35,852 nt of DNA from Caldithrix sp. (GTDB taxonomy: Bacteria; KSB1; UBA2214; DYKH01), in contig DYKH01000049.1 of NCBI GenBank assembly GCA_020722685.1, positions 1 to 35,852 of the forward strand, in the 5' to 3' direction. Numbering within the stretch: the stretch's first letter is position 1; each line of letters opens with the position of its first letter. A program made the translations under genes and the position numbers. Of this stretch, positions 8,967-16,728 are shown piece after piece. Below the pieces are notes generated by a model. That model searched no databases, was not told where the DNA came from, and saw only the letters and a program-made list of their open reading frames with translations.

Positions 8967-10121
8967 ATGGACTTTGCTTTTCACACAGCCGGGGAAATTA
9001 TATTCGGTTCCGGCAAGATCAGTGAGCTGGGAGCGGTTGCTCGTCGTTTTGGCTCGCGGGCATTGATATGCGTCCGCGGGCCGCACTTGGAAAAACGAGG
9101 AATCCTTGCGCGAACCGGCGCCATCCTGGCCAACTCGCAAATACGATTTTCCGTTTTTCCCCTGCCGGAAGGCGAACCGGCAATCGGTGATGTTGAGCGG
9201 GGGGCCGCCCATGTGCGGGAAGAACAGCCGGAGCTGATCATCTCCATCGGCGGCGGCAGCACCATCGATACGGGTAAGGCGCTGGCCGCCTTGGCCACCA
9301 ATTCCGGAGGCGTTGCCGATTATCTGGAAGGCGTTGGACGAAATTTGCCCATCAGCCATGCGCCCTTGCCGCACATCGCCGTTCCGACGACCGCCGGCAC
9401 CGGGGCGGAAGCCACCCAAAACGCGGTCATCACTTCCGAAACAAACAAGGTGAAGCGGAGTATGCGTAGTCCGCTGCTTCTCCCCAGCGTGGCTCTCCTT
9501 GATCCGGAACTGACGTTGACTTTGCCGGCCAGAATCACTGCCGAAACCGGTATGGATGCGCTGACGCAGCTTATCGAATCTTATGTTTCCAACAAGGCTC
9601 AGCCGATTCCTTCGGCGTTGGCAATCTATGGCATCCGCTTGGTCGGCCAGCATCTAAGAGAGGCCGTGCATAACGGCTCCAACCTACAGGCTCGTGAAGG
9701 AATGATGCTCGCCGCCTTGCTGAGCGGGATAGCGCTGGCCAATTCCGGCTTGGGAGCGGCTCACGGCATTGCTGCGGCACTCGGGGGCAGCGCTAACATA
9801 CCCCATGGCCGCGCCTGCGCCATGCTTCTGCCTTTGGTGATGCGAGCCAATCTCTCCGCCTGCGTCGAGCGCTTTGCCAGAATTGCCGAGGCGTTGACTG
9901 GTGAACATGAACCCAACCAAAGTGCTGCGGCAGAAAAAGCGGTCACTTTTGTAGAGGAATTGCGTCGGGACATCGGCATTTCGGATAAATTCACGGAGGG
10001 AGAAATTGAGGAGAGGGACATTCCGGCGCTGGTATCGGGTTCCTTCGGCTCCAGCATGAAGGGAAATCCGCTTCCCTTGTCGAAGGAGCAAGTCGAGAAG
10101 ATTATTCGGGAGTTGCTTTAG
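8967..10121 (+). CDS. Iron-containing alcohol dehydrogenase family protein
   Basis: Group III alcohol dehydrogenase fold: an N-terminal dinucleotide-binding domain with the GGGSTID motif (SIGGGSTIDTGKALA) and VPTTAGTGAEAT, and a helical metal-binding domain. Of the four metal ligands of the FucO type, the Asp (TGMDALT) and two His (AAHG and IPHG) are present. The position of the remaining His (D-x-x-x-H) is Gln here (DALTQLIE), and the catalytic-site His four residues after AAHG is Ala. Some family members share the DALTQLIE form, so this is probably a subfamily trait that may change the metal or the substrate. The substrate cannot be told from sequence. Start: ATG 8967 gives the normal N-terminus (MDFAFHTAGEIIFG); GTG 8937 is an in-frame alternative, and neither has a strong ribosome site. 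Confidence 0.85.
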   Translation: MDFAFHTAGEIIFGSGKISELGAVARRFGSRALICVRGPHLEKRGILARTGAILANSQIRFSVFPLPEGEPAIGDVERGAAHVREEQPELIISIGGGSTIDTGKALAALATNSGGVADYLEGVGRNLPISHAPLPHIAVPTTAGTGAEATQNAVITSETNKVKRSMRSPLLLPSVALLDPELTLTLPARITAETGMDALTQLIESYVSNKAQPIPSALAIYGIRLVGQHLREAVHNGSNLQAREGMMLAALLSGIALANSGLGAAHGIAAALGGSANIPHGRACAMLLPLVMRANLSACVERFARIAEALTGEHEPNQSAAAEKAVTFVEELRRDIGISDKFTEGEIEERDIPALVSGSFGSSMKGNPLPLSKEQVEKIIRELL

Positions 10122-10174
10122 AAGCACCAAGCTATTCAGAGAAGTATTGTGATTCCATTGATATTGAGTCAAGA

Positions 10175-10210
10175 GTGCGATTACGATTATGAGTAAGAGT
10201 ACGATTACGA
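10175..10210. repeat. Degenerate 6-bp tandem array (KTACGA)
   Basis: Six consecutive hexamers GTGCGA, TTACGA, TTATGA, GTAAGA, GTACGA, TTACGA fill the spacer upstream of the cupin gene; weaker units may extend left to about 10159. There is no open frame or known element here. Confidence 0.6.
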
Positions 10211-10249
10211 TGAAAAGTTTGTGTGTGAGCACATTCATTGGAGGCGAGC

Positions 10250-10585
10250 ATGGAAAAGCTCAATGAATTCGACCAACCGTTTCGCGGCGGCGATTCCGGT
10301 GTCAAATATCTGTTCCGTGGCCCCAACACCGATTGGGGAGTCATTCTTCTAAAGCCAGGGCAGGAATTAGGCGGACATTATCATGAACAGGTGGAGGAGA
10401 CTTTTTACTTTGTGCAGGGCACGCCCGTCATGCGCGTCAACGGCGTCGATCATCGGGTCAAGTTAGGTGACGCTTTTCGCCTGACTCCGCCGGATCAGCA
10501 CAATATTATTAATGACACCAAGGGCGACGTGAAGATGATTTTCATCAAATACCCTTTCAACCCAAAAGACAAGATCGATCTCTAA
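10250..10585 (+). CDS. Single-domain cupin protein
   Basis: Small cupin (111 residues) with both conserved motifs: the first, G-x5-H-x-H-x4-E (GGHYHEQVEETFYFVQG), supplies two His and a Glu for a metal; the second is GDAFRLTPPDQHNI with the third His. It resembles uncharacterised cytoplasmic cupins that act as isomerases, dioxygenases or sugar-binding proteins; the substrate is unknown. ATG 10250 is chosen because GGAGG (10240-10244) sits five bases upstream; TTG 10238 overlaps that ribosome site. It lies between the alcohol dehydrogenase and the radical SAM gene on the same strand, 83 bases before the latter, so shared transcription is possible. Confidence 0.85.
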   Translation: MEKLNEFDQPFRGGDSGVKYLFRGPNTDWGVILLKPGQELGGHYHEQVEETFYFVQGTPVMRVNGVDHRVKLGDAFRLTPPDQHNIINDTKGDVKMIFIKYPFNPKDKIDL

Positions 10586-10668
10586 CCGGTGCTCTACATC
10601 GATCGAATTGCTTCCTGGGTTTTATTGCTCTGAGATACACCTTTCGCACCTATCGCAATTTGTAAGTC

Positions 10669-11814
10669 ATGCCAAAGGCAAAGCCACTCCATTCTGTCCT
10701 CATCAAGCCCGCCGGGCCGGACTGCAACCTGAATTGCAGCTATTGTTTCTATCTGGTGAAGGCCGAGCTTTTCCCGGAGGAAAAGACTCATCGCATGAGC
10801 GATGCCATTCTCAAAGAAACCGTCAAGCAGGTCATGCGACAGGGCGAAAACAACCTATCCTTGGGCTGGCAAGGCGGCGAGCCGACCCTGATGGGGCGTG
10901 GATTCTTTGAACGGGCCGTGCAATATGAAGCCCGCTTCGGTCGCTCAGGGCAAGTTGTCGGCAATGGACTACAAACCAACGGCATGCTGATCGACGAAAG
11001 CTGGGCGACGTTTCTGCGTGATGCCAATTTTTTAGTCGGCTTGTCTTTGGATGGACCGCAGCACGTGCACGATCATTATCGCCACTCCAAAGGCCAACAA
11101 CCGACTTGGGAGCGAGTCGTCAAAGCAAGAGACTTGCTGTTGAATGCCGGCGTTCAAGTGAATGCCCTGACCGTGGTGACCGCCTATTCGGTGCAATTTG
11201 CACGCGAGATTTACGAGTTCCATAAAAAGAATGGTCTGGGATACATGCAATTCATCCCTTGCATCGAGCCGGATCCGATGAATCCTGCTGCGGTTGCCCC
11301 TTATTCCGTCCCCGCCGAAGCGTACGGGAATTTTCTTTGCGAGTTGTTCGATCTCTGGCTGAATGATTTTCGCTATGGGATGCCCAGAACGTCCATTCGC
11401 TGGTTCGATTCGGTTTTTTACTCCTACGTCGACATGCCGCCACCGGAATGCACTCTCACGGAAACGTGCGGTGACTATGTGGTGGTGGAGCATAACGGCG
11501 ACGTTTTCTCTTGTGACTTTTATGTCGAGCCGAGCTGGCGGTTGGGCAATGTTCTGGAAAACTCGCTCAGCGAAATGTTGAATTCGCCGCGACAACGCGA
11601 ATTCGGAGCTATCAAAGCGGATTTGCCCGATGACTGCCAGGTTTGCCAGTGGCAAAAGCATTGTCGCGGCGGATGTCCAAAAGAGCGACAGCTTCCCGGA
11701 CAAGCCTCTCTGTCCTATCTGTGCCAGGCATACAAGACGTTTTTTGCATATGCTAATGATCGTATGCGGAAAATTGCCGATCAATGGCGACGAGATCAGG
11801 GTATCACCACATGA
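10669..11814 (+). CDS. Radical SAM anaerobic sulfatase-maturating-type enzyme with SPASM domain
   Basis: The N-terminal radical SAM domain carries the [4Fe-4S]/SAM motif C-x3-C-x2-C (CNLNCSYC, Cys 19, 23, 26) and the GGEP motif (WQGGEPTL). The C-terminal SPASM region has further cysteines (TETCGDYVVVEHNGDVFSCD, CQVCQWQKHCRGGCPKE) for two auxiliary clusters. Sequence and length match anaerobic sulfatase-maturating enzymes, which oxidise an active-site Cys or Ser of a sulfatase to formylglycine in the cytoplasm. No sulfatase gene is in the window, so the partner must be elsewhere or the substrate may differ; related SPASM enzymes modify peptides. Start ATG 10669 gives the usual short lead-in to the cluster motif; the ribosome site is weak. 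Confidence 0.9.
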   Translation: MPKAKPLHSVLIKPAGPDCNLNCSYCFYLVKAELFPEEKTHRMSDAILKETVKQVMRQGENNLSLGWQGGEPTLMGRGFFERAVQYEARFGRSGQVVGNGLQTNGMLIDESWATFLRDANFLVGLSLDGPQHVHDHYRHSKGQQPTWERVVKARDLLLNAGVQVNALTVVTAYSVQFAREIYEFHKKNGLGYMQFIPCIEPDPMNPAAVAPYSVPAEAYGNFLCELFDLWLNDFRYGMPRTSIRWFDSVFYSYVDMPPPECTLTETCGDYVVVEHNGDVFSCDFYVEPSWRLGNVLENSLSEMLNSPRQREFGAIKADLPDDCQVCQWQKHCRGGCPKERQLPGQASLSYLCQAYKTFFAYANDRMRKIADQWRRDQGITT

Positions 11815-11824
11815 ACACGGTTGG

Positions 11825-11874
11825 GATTTGCGATCATCGATTTTTAGATTTTAGATTGCCGATTTACGATTGTG
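11825..11874. repeat. Degenerate 7-bp tandem array (GATTNNN)
   Basis: Seven successive units begin with GAT: GATTTGC, GATCATC, GATTTTTA (one extra base), GATTTTA, GATTGCC, GATTTAC, GATTGTG. The array starts ten bases after the radical SAM gene stop. The following stretch to about 12010 shows no recognisable feature. Confidence 0.55.
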
Positions 11875-12013
11875 CCCGGTTGTGGAAAGTTGCGGTGAGA
11901 AGACAGGTTGCGACGGACTTGCGAGTCTCGATGTGTTGTCGGAAGGAGCAGGAGAAGCGCAGCGGCATCAGTGGGGAGGATTCATCTCCGACCGCCGGAG
12001 TAGGCTCTAATAG

Positions 12014-12043
12014 AAAAAAGGTTTGACTGCGATTGCCAAACCT
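12014..12043 (-). terminator. Rho-independent terminator of tRNA-Leu, probably bidirectional
   Basis: On the minus strand the stem AGGTTTG / CAAACCT with an 11-base loop is followed by six T. The plus-strand reading is also followed by CTTTTT, so it may also terminate the upstream plus-strand transcript. It lies 14 bases after the tRNA 3' end. Confidence 0.8.
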
Positions 12044-12057
12044 CTTTTTCGCTATTG

Positions 12058-12141
12058 TGCCGAAGGGGGGAGTTGAACCCCCACGGGTATTCACCCACAC
12101 GGCCCTGAACCGTGCGCGTCTGCCAGTTTCACCACTTCGGC
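12058..12141 (-). tRNA. tRNA-Leu (anticodon CAG)
   Basis: The minus strand reads GCCGAAG ... CTTCGGCA, a 7-bp acceptor stem with discriminator A. The D-arm is GGTGAAACTGGCAGAC, the anticodon stem is CACGG/CCGTG around TTCAGGG (anticodon CAG, decoding CUG), the long variable arm is typical of class II tRNAs, and the T-arm is GGGGGTTCAACTCCCCC. The 84-base length is normal for tRNA-Leu. CCA is not encoded. It has its own promoter (12180-12208) and terminator. Confidence 0.96.
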
Positions 12142-12179
12142 AATTTTGTCATGGCCGTCCTCTTGATTTCGGCCGGCGA

Positions 12180-12208
12180 AATATAACGATTGCTGCAAAA
12201 AAAATCAA
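12180..12208 (-). promoter_or_regulatory. Promoter of tRNA-Leu
   Basis: The minus strand reads TTGATT (12208-12203), a 17-base spacer and TATATT (12185-12180), which is 38 bases before the tRNA 5' end. This is a good sigma-70 type match in the expected place. Confidence 0.65.
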
Positions 12209-12312
12209 GCCATTTGTCTCGAACCTTTTCGGACTTCCGGTGTCGTCCGCCAGCCCCTGATTTCTCCGCATGCCAACAAGCACACCTCTTCGGACTCCCT
12301 CCTGCCAATCCC

Positions 12313-12392
12313 CTACAGCCTAACAGTCTAACTGTCTAACTTCCTAACAGCCTATCAGCCTAACAGTCTAACAGCCTATTCGTCTAACAGCC
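12313..12392. repeat. Degenerate 8-bp tandem array (TAACAGYC), ten units
   Basis: Ten units in strict 8-base register: CTACAGCC, TAACAGTC, TAACTGTC, TAACTTCC, TAACAGCC, TATCAGCC, TAACAGTC, TAACAGCC, TATTCGTC, TAACAGCC. The register is kept without insertions although several units have diverged. The array is in the spacer upstream of smpB. Confidence 0.85.
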
Positions 12393-12463
12393 CATGAGAG
12401 CTTTTCCTTGCATTTGAGTGCTGGGAATGTTAATTTGGGCGCGAGGAAATCCACCATTGGATC

Positions 12464-12982
12464 TTGTCACTCAATGTATGCGAGTCAATTGTCGTTAGGA
12501 GTCGCGCCCTGAACAAGGCAGGAACAAAAACCGTCGCCACCAATCGTAAAGCATTTCACGAATTCGAGATCATCGAACGGTTTGAAGCGGGCATTGCGCT
12601 GCAAGGAACGGAGGTAAAATCCCTGAGAGCGGGCCACATTAATTTCAGAGACAGCTATGCGCGGGTCAAAGAAGGCGAGCTGTGGATTGTCAGCATGCAC
12701 ATCAGCGTCTATGATCACGGTAGCATTTGGAACCATGATCCGTTACGCCCAAGGAAATTACTCATGCACAAACGGGAAATCCGGCGACTCATTAGCAAGA
12801 TCGAAGAACGTGGGCTGACCCTGGTTCCCTTGAGCCTGTACTTTAAAAACGGCAAGGCCAAGATCGAATTGGCATTGGCGCGCGGCAAGAAAATCTATGA
12901 CAAACGCAAAGACATTGCCAAACGCGATTCGGACCGAGAGGCACAGAGAGAGCTAAAGTCGAAATTCAGAATAAAGGGATAA
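12464..12982 (+). CDS. smpB: SsrA-binding protein SmpB
   Basis: Binds tmRNA and delivers it to stalled ribosomes for trans-translation. The conserved OB-fold sequence is complete: NRKAFHEFEIIERFEAGIALQGTEVKSLRAG, then the SYARVKEGELWI segment, NHDPLRPRKLLMHKREI, and a basic C-terminal tail (RGKKIYDKRKDIAKRDSDREAQRELK). The start is uncertain. TTG 12464 gives 172 residues with a non-conserved N-terminus and a poor ribosome site. A CTG at 12509 lies seven bases after a good TAGGAG (12496-12501) and would give 157 residues starting NKAGTKTVATNRKAF, the usual family length. tyrS follows 30 bases later, so the two are probably cotranscribed. Confidence 0.93.
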   Translation: MSLNVCESIVVRSRALNKAGTKTVATNRKAFHEFEIIERFEAGIALQGTEVKSLRAGHINFRDSYARVKEGELWIVSMHISVYDHGSIWNHDPLRPRKLLMHKREIRRLISKIEERGLTLVPLSLYFKNGKAKIELALARGKKIYDKRKDIAKRDSDREAQRELKSKFRIKG

Positions 12983-13012
12983 TAACTTTTCCCAAGAGAT
13001 GGAGCGAAATAC

Positions 13013-14302
13013 TTGATCATTGATAACGCCTATGCGGAGCTACAAAGGCGCGGCTTTATCCAACAGGTAACAGATCCCGAGCCGCTGCAGGAATTGCTCA
13101 GCTCGCAGCCGGTTTCTTTTTACGTCGGCTTTGATCCCACGTCTGACAGCTTGCATGCCGGCAGCTTGCTGCCGATTATGGGCATGCTGCACATGCAACG
13201 ATTTGGGCATCGTCCCATAGCTGTCATCGGCAGCGGCACGGCCATGGTCGGCGATCCCAGCGGCAAGACCGAGATGCGGAAAATGCTGTCCCGCGAGCAA
13301 ATCGTAGCGAATGCAGAGAAAATCAGAAAGCAATTGTCGGGCTATTTGGGCGTCCAGGACGGCAACGCCACCATCGTAGACAATTATGACTGGCTGGGGC
13401 AAATAAATTACATTGAGTTTCTCCGCGACATTGGTCGCCATTTCAGCGTCAATCGGATGCTGACCTTCGAGACCTACAAGGTAAGAATGGAAACGGGTTT
13501 GTCATTCTTGGAATTCAATTATCAGCTTTTGCAGGCCTATGATTTTTACAAACTGTATCAGACTCATTCCTGCCGGCTGCAAATGGGCGGCGACGACCAA
13601 TGGGCCAACATTCTTGCCGGCGCGGATTTGATCAGAAGGAAAGAAGGCATAGATGTGTACGGAGTGACGTTCCCGCTTTTGGTCACCGCAACGGGCCGCA
13701 AAATGGGCAAGACCGAATCCGGCGCTCTTTGGCTGGATCCGCAAAAGACTTTGCCCTATGAATTCTATCAATATTGGGTCAACGTCGACGACCGGGACGT
13801 GACAAAATTCTTGGCCTATTTCACCTTCTTGCCGATCCAAGAGATCGAGGCGATTGCCGGATTGGAGGGAGCACAGCTCAACTTGGCCAAGACCATTTTG
13901 GCATTTGAAGCAACCAAGCTCACTCACGGAGAAGAGGCCGCACGACAGGCGTTGTATTCGTCCATCGGAGCATTCGGAGCCAAGACCGTGCCGCCCACCT
14001 TATTGCCGTCAAGTTCCATTCCCCGTGGCGAAATTGCGATGAATGAACACGCTATCCCCAGCACAATGCTAACTCTGCAGCAGTTGAAAGAAACCATCAG
14101 GTTAGCGGATGTGTTGGTAACTGCTGGTTTGGCGTCCTCCAAGACCAATGCTCGCAACCTCATCAAGGGCGGCGGAGTCTATCTCAATGAGGTGCGAGTC
14201 GAAGATACGGAGACTTCTCTTGGTCAGGCGGACCTTCGCGACGGCAAAATCGGCTTGCGGGTGGGTAAGAAAAAGTATCACCATTTGATTGTGAAATCCT
14301 AA
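13013..14302 (+). CDS. tyrS: Tyrosyl-tRNA synthetase
   Basis: Class I aminoacyl-tRNA synthetase charging tRNA-Tyr in the cytoplasm. The Rossmann domain has the HIGH-type motif as HAGS (residues 48-51), the tyrosine pocket (YVGFDPTSDSLHAG; QLLQAYDFYKLY; MGGDDQWANI) and the KMSKS-type loop as KMGKT (230-234). The last 70 or so residues form an S4 RNA-binding domain (LADVLVTAGLASSKTNARNLIKGGGV). The 429-residue length is normal. The start is TTG 13013, eight bases after GGAG; no in-frame ATG is nearby. It is 30 bases downstream of smpB. Confidence 0.95.
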   Translation: MIIDNAYAELQRRGFIQQVTDPEPLQELLSSQPVSFYVGFDPTSDSLHAGSLLPIMGMLHMQRFGHRPIAVIGSGTAMVGDPSGKTEMRKMLSREQIVANAEKIRKQLSGYLGVQDGNATIVDNYDWLGQINYIEFLRDIGRHFSVNRMLTFETYKVRMETGLSFLEFNYQLLQAYDFYKLYQTHSCRLQMGGDDQWANILAGADLIRRKEGIDVYGVTFPLLVTATGRKMGKTESGALWLDPQKTLPYEFYQYWVNVDDRDVTKFLAYFTFLPIQEIEAIAGLEGAQLNLAKTILAFEATKLTHGEEAARQALYSSIGAFGAKTVPPTLLPSSSIPRGEIAMNEHAIPSTMLTLQQLKETIRLADVLVTAGLASSKTNARNLIKGGGVYLNEVRVEDTETSLGQADLRDGKIGLRVGKKKYHHLIVKS

Positions 14303-14644
14303 CGCGGCGATCCGCTGCGGCAAAAGCAGTCAACCGAGAATCGGCGCCAATAGACGCCTATGCAATTGGCGTTCATTCGCGCGCTTTGGCGGTTGAAAAA
14401 TCTTCGCAGGCTTGATTCTTTTTCAGAGTAGCACGGCTAGCGGGAAGCCTAAGAATTCATTCTTGTCTCAAAGCACGCGGAAAGAACGAACGTCCACAAT
14501 CAGCGTGAAGGGCGGCGGACAATCAGAACGGAATGATCTCTCAAGGTGAGCCGGCGACAAGCAGCTTGGAAAGCAAGTTTCCCTGAGTTTTGATATCGGC
14601 AAATGAACCCATTTTTTTAAAACATTTTTCTGGGAATTTTCTTT
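14303..14644. other. Non-coding spacer after tyrS, no recognised element
   Basis: This stretch between convergent tyrS and the HEAT-repeat gene contains small imperfect hairpins such as GCGG/CCGC near 14303-14320 and CGCCAAT/ATTGGCG near 14345-14372. Neither has a T-run, and no convincing gene is present. The candidate regulatory RNA follows immediately. Confidence 0.5.
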
Positions 14645-14686
14645 TGTGATCAATGTCACGACGCTGGAGCGAAAAAAGGTTATATT
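14645..14686 (+). promoter_or_regulatory. CRP-like operator (14645-14660) and -10 element (14681-14686)
   Basis: TGTGA, six bases, then TCACG matches the CRP-family palindrome TGTGA-N6-TCACA in nine of ten positions. TATATT follows at 14681-14686. The expected start near 14693 puts the operator centre at about -40.5, the spacing used by CRP-activated class II promoters, which often lack a good -35 element, as here. No CRP gene is in the window. Confidence 0.45.
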
Positions 14687-14692
14687 TCGGTC

Positions 14693-14805
14693 AGAAATGC
14701 AGCTTATACAGACGCGCACCTCTATTGACCGATAGACCTCCCCCTATCGGTTCATCCTTGAGCTTTTCCCAAAGCGAAATGCCCCGTCGGTCGCGGGGCA
14801 TTTTT
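14693..14805 (+). ncRNA. Candidate small regulatory RNA with CCUCCCC hairpin loop
   Basis: The predicted transcript of about 113 bases starts downstream of the CRP-like promoter and ends in a strong Rho-independent terminator. Its centre is an 8-bp hairpin ACCGATAG / CTATCGGT (14728-14751) whose loop ACCTCCCC can pair with GGAGG ribosome-binding sites, a layout seen in trans-acting bacterial sRNAs. No open frame with a ribosome site spans it. The nearest plus-strand gene (tyrS) ends about 390 bases upstream, so the terminator is hard to assign to it. Everything here is prediction from sequence. Confidence 0.4.
14777..14805 (+). terminator. Strong Rho-independent terminator
   Basis: A perfect 10-bp stem AAATGCCCCG / CGGGGCATTT with a 7-base loop (TCGGTCG) runs into TTTTT on the plus strand. 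The minus-strand reading (CATTTCGCTTT) could weakly serve the HEAT-repeat operon, whose stop is 35 bases away. Confidence 0.8.
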
Positions 14806-14839
14806 ATTTCTAATCACGAATATTTTCTTCACACATCTT

Positions 14840-16711
14840 TCAATCATAGTAATCCTTCATCATCTCGCTCTTGAGTTCCTCCGCCGCATCATTGTCGAGA
14901 TATTGCAAGACTTGCAGCGCCCGGAGACGAACGTAGAGGTCGGAATTCTCCCTGGCTGCTTTTATGAGATAAGGGGAAGCTGCTTTGCCACCTATATTGC
15001 CCAGAGCATCCACTGCTCGCAGCCGCATGCCTTGATCCTGATCGGTAAAAAGTACGACGGAAATCGGCTCCAAGGCAGATTCGCTGCGCAGGTCTTCCAA
15101 AACTGACAGCGCCCGCATCCGCACGGTGATATCCGAATCGTTCTGCACGGCCTTGGCCAGAATTGGCAGCGCCGATTCCGATTGCATTCCGTCCAGGATA
15201 TTCAACGCCCGTAGTCGAAGGTTTACATCCTTTTCTCTTTCCAACACTTCACCGAGCAAGGGAATGGTCTCTTCAGAGCGAATGTCAGCCAGAGCGGACA
15301 AAGTCTGCAAACGAATGTTGACATTATCATCTTTCAGCGGCTTGGCCAGTATTCTAATCGCCTGAGGATCTTCGATTCGTCGCAACTCCCGAATGGCGAG
15401 CAACCTCACATTCACATCCTCGTCGCTTAGAGCAACATCGATCATAGGGAGTATCTGCTCCGAGGTTGTGCCCTCGATCGAGCGCAAAATATCCAGCTTT
15501 AGATTGCGATCATTGGCCCGCTGAAAGGCGGCGGAGAGAATCGGCACGACTTTATCACTTTCCAACGCCTGCAAAACAGAGAGCGCTCTTTGCCGAACAA
15601 GAATGTTCTGCTCCGGCCCCAACAAATCGCTAAAGACATGGATCGTGCTGTCCGGCTCCATTTCTTCCAAAATACTCATGGTGCGAAGTCGCACGTTGAC
15701 ATCGGGATCATTCTTTACGATCGTCTTTAGAATGCGGATATGCTCCGGCCCCATTTTGCCTTCCATGGCCGCTAACATTCGCAGGCGAATTTCTGGATTC
15801 TTTTCCTTTGTCAGGCAGTCGAGCACCCCTTGCACGGCCGCCGGCTCGTCGATCTCTTCCAGCGATCCCAGCGCTTTCAATCGAAGAGTGGCATCGGCGC
15901 TATTGTGGAGGACATCCAACAGAACTGGAATCTTGGCATCAGATTGCAGGTCCTGCAGAATGGAAATGGCCTTAATCCGTACGTTAGGGTCCTGTTCTCT
16001 TTCGAGAACACTTCTGAGTGGAGCAATGATCGTTGAATCCTCGATCTGCTCAAATACTTCAAGCGTTCGCATTTTCAGATTCGGATCGGTCTCCGTCAGC
16101 AAAATCTTGCTCAACACGGGAACTGTCTCGCTGGCTGCATAGTTTTCCATAGCCATGATCAAATGCACTTTGATGGCCGGATCCGTCTCGTTTTCCAGCG
16201 CTTGCAGCAACATTGGCAAAGCCTCTTGATCCTGAATTTCAGCAAGGGAAATGATCGTGCGGAGCCGAGTTTCCCGATCCAGACTGTTCATGCCTTTGGC
16301 AAGATATCTTTCATACTCTTTATCACCTTGCTCGATGAGGCTGACAGCAAGCTCTGTCACCTTTACCTGACCTTCATGCGCCCAACGATCATTGGGGTAT
16401 TTTTCCACCAAGACGTCAAATTCTTTGATTGCATTCTCAGGCTGATCCATCTTTTCGTAGCAGTATCCCATCCAAAAATGCGCCTCTGGTACATACTTGC
16501 TCTCCGGATACGCACTGATTAGATTACGATAGATCATGACGGCCTGTTCATAGTCATTTTTATAGAACTGCTGTTTTGCCGAAAGGTATAACTCGTACTC
16601 CTTTTCTTTTGGCTCCAACGCACCAAAGGCGATGCCATGGGTAACAAGTATGAACCAAGCCATCGCTGACCTTGACAAAAAACTCAGCCTTTTTGTAGGC
16701 AATACTCTCAT
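14840..16711 (-). CDS. Exported TPR/HEAT-repeat protein of the ECF sigma operon
   Basis: A signal peptide (hydrophobic MAWFILVTHGIAFGA) precedes two TPR-like units of the tol-pal YbgF type (YLSAKQQFYKNDYEQAVMIYRNLISAYPES; EAHFWMGYCYEKMDQPENAIKEFDVLVEKYP). About fifteen HEAT units of 30-33 residues follow, with the pattern D-x-N-V-R-L-R-A-L-x-x-L-E-x-I (for example DPNVRIKAISILQDLQ and DVNLRLRALNILDGMQ). HEAT solenoids are protein-binding scaffolds. It is the third gene after the sigma and anti-sigma factors, 17 bases after the latter, so a role in sensing or in the regulated output is likely by inference. Start ATG 16711 has AAGGAG six bases upstream; TTG 16717 is an alternative. It is probably periplasmic. 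Confidence 0.85.
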   Translation of the reverse strand: MRVLPTKRLSFLSRSAMAWFILVTHGIAFGALEPKEKEYELYLSAKQQFYKNDYEQAVMIYRNLISAYPESKYVPEAHFWMGYCYEKMDQPENAIKEFDVLVEKYPNDRWAHEGQVKVTELAVSLIEQGDKEYERYLAKGMNSLDRETRLRTIISLAEIQDQEALPMLLQALENETDPAIKVHLIMAMENYAASETVPVLSKILLTETDPNLKMRTLEVFEQIEDSTIIAPLRSVLEREQDPNVRIKAISILQDLQSDAKIPVLLDVLHNSADATLRLKALGSLEEIDEPAAVQGVLDCLTKEKNPEIRLRMLAAMEGKMGPEHIRILKTIVKNDPDVNVRLRTMSILEEMEPDSTIHVFSDLLGPEQNILVRQRALSVLQALESDKVVPILSAAFQRANDRNLKLDILRSIEGTTSEQILPMIDVALSDEDVNVRLLAIRELRRIEDPQAIRILAKPLKDDNVNIRLQTLSALADIRSEETIPLLGEVLEREKDVNLRLRALNILDGMQSESALPILAKAVQNDSDITVRMRALSVLEDLRSESALEPISVVLFTDQDQGMRLRAVDALGNIGGKAASPYLIKAARENSDLYVRLRALQVLQYLDNDAAEELKSEMMKDYYD

Positions 16712-16728
16712 ACACAACTCCTTGACCC

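Noticed and set aside
8823..9653. 276-residue minus-strand frame opposite the alcohol dehydrogenase
   Set aside because: Arg/Gly/Gln-rich antisense shadow of a well-conserved gene.
12313..12392. Possible CRISPR array
   Set aside because: Units are 8 bases with no spacers, and no cas genes are present.
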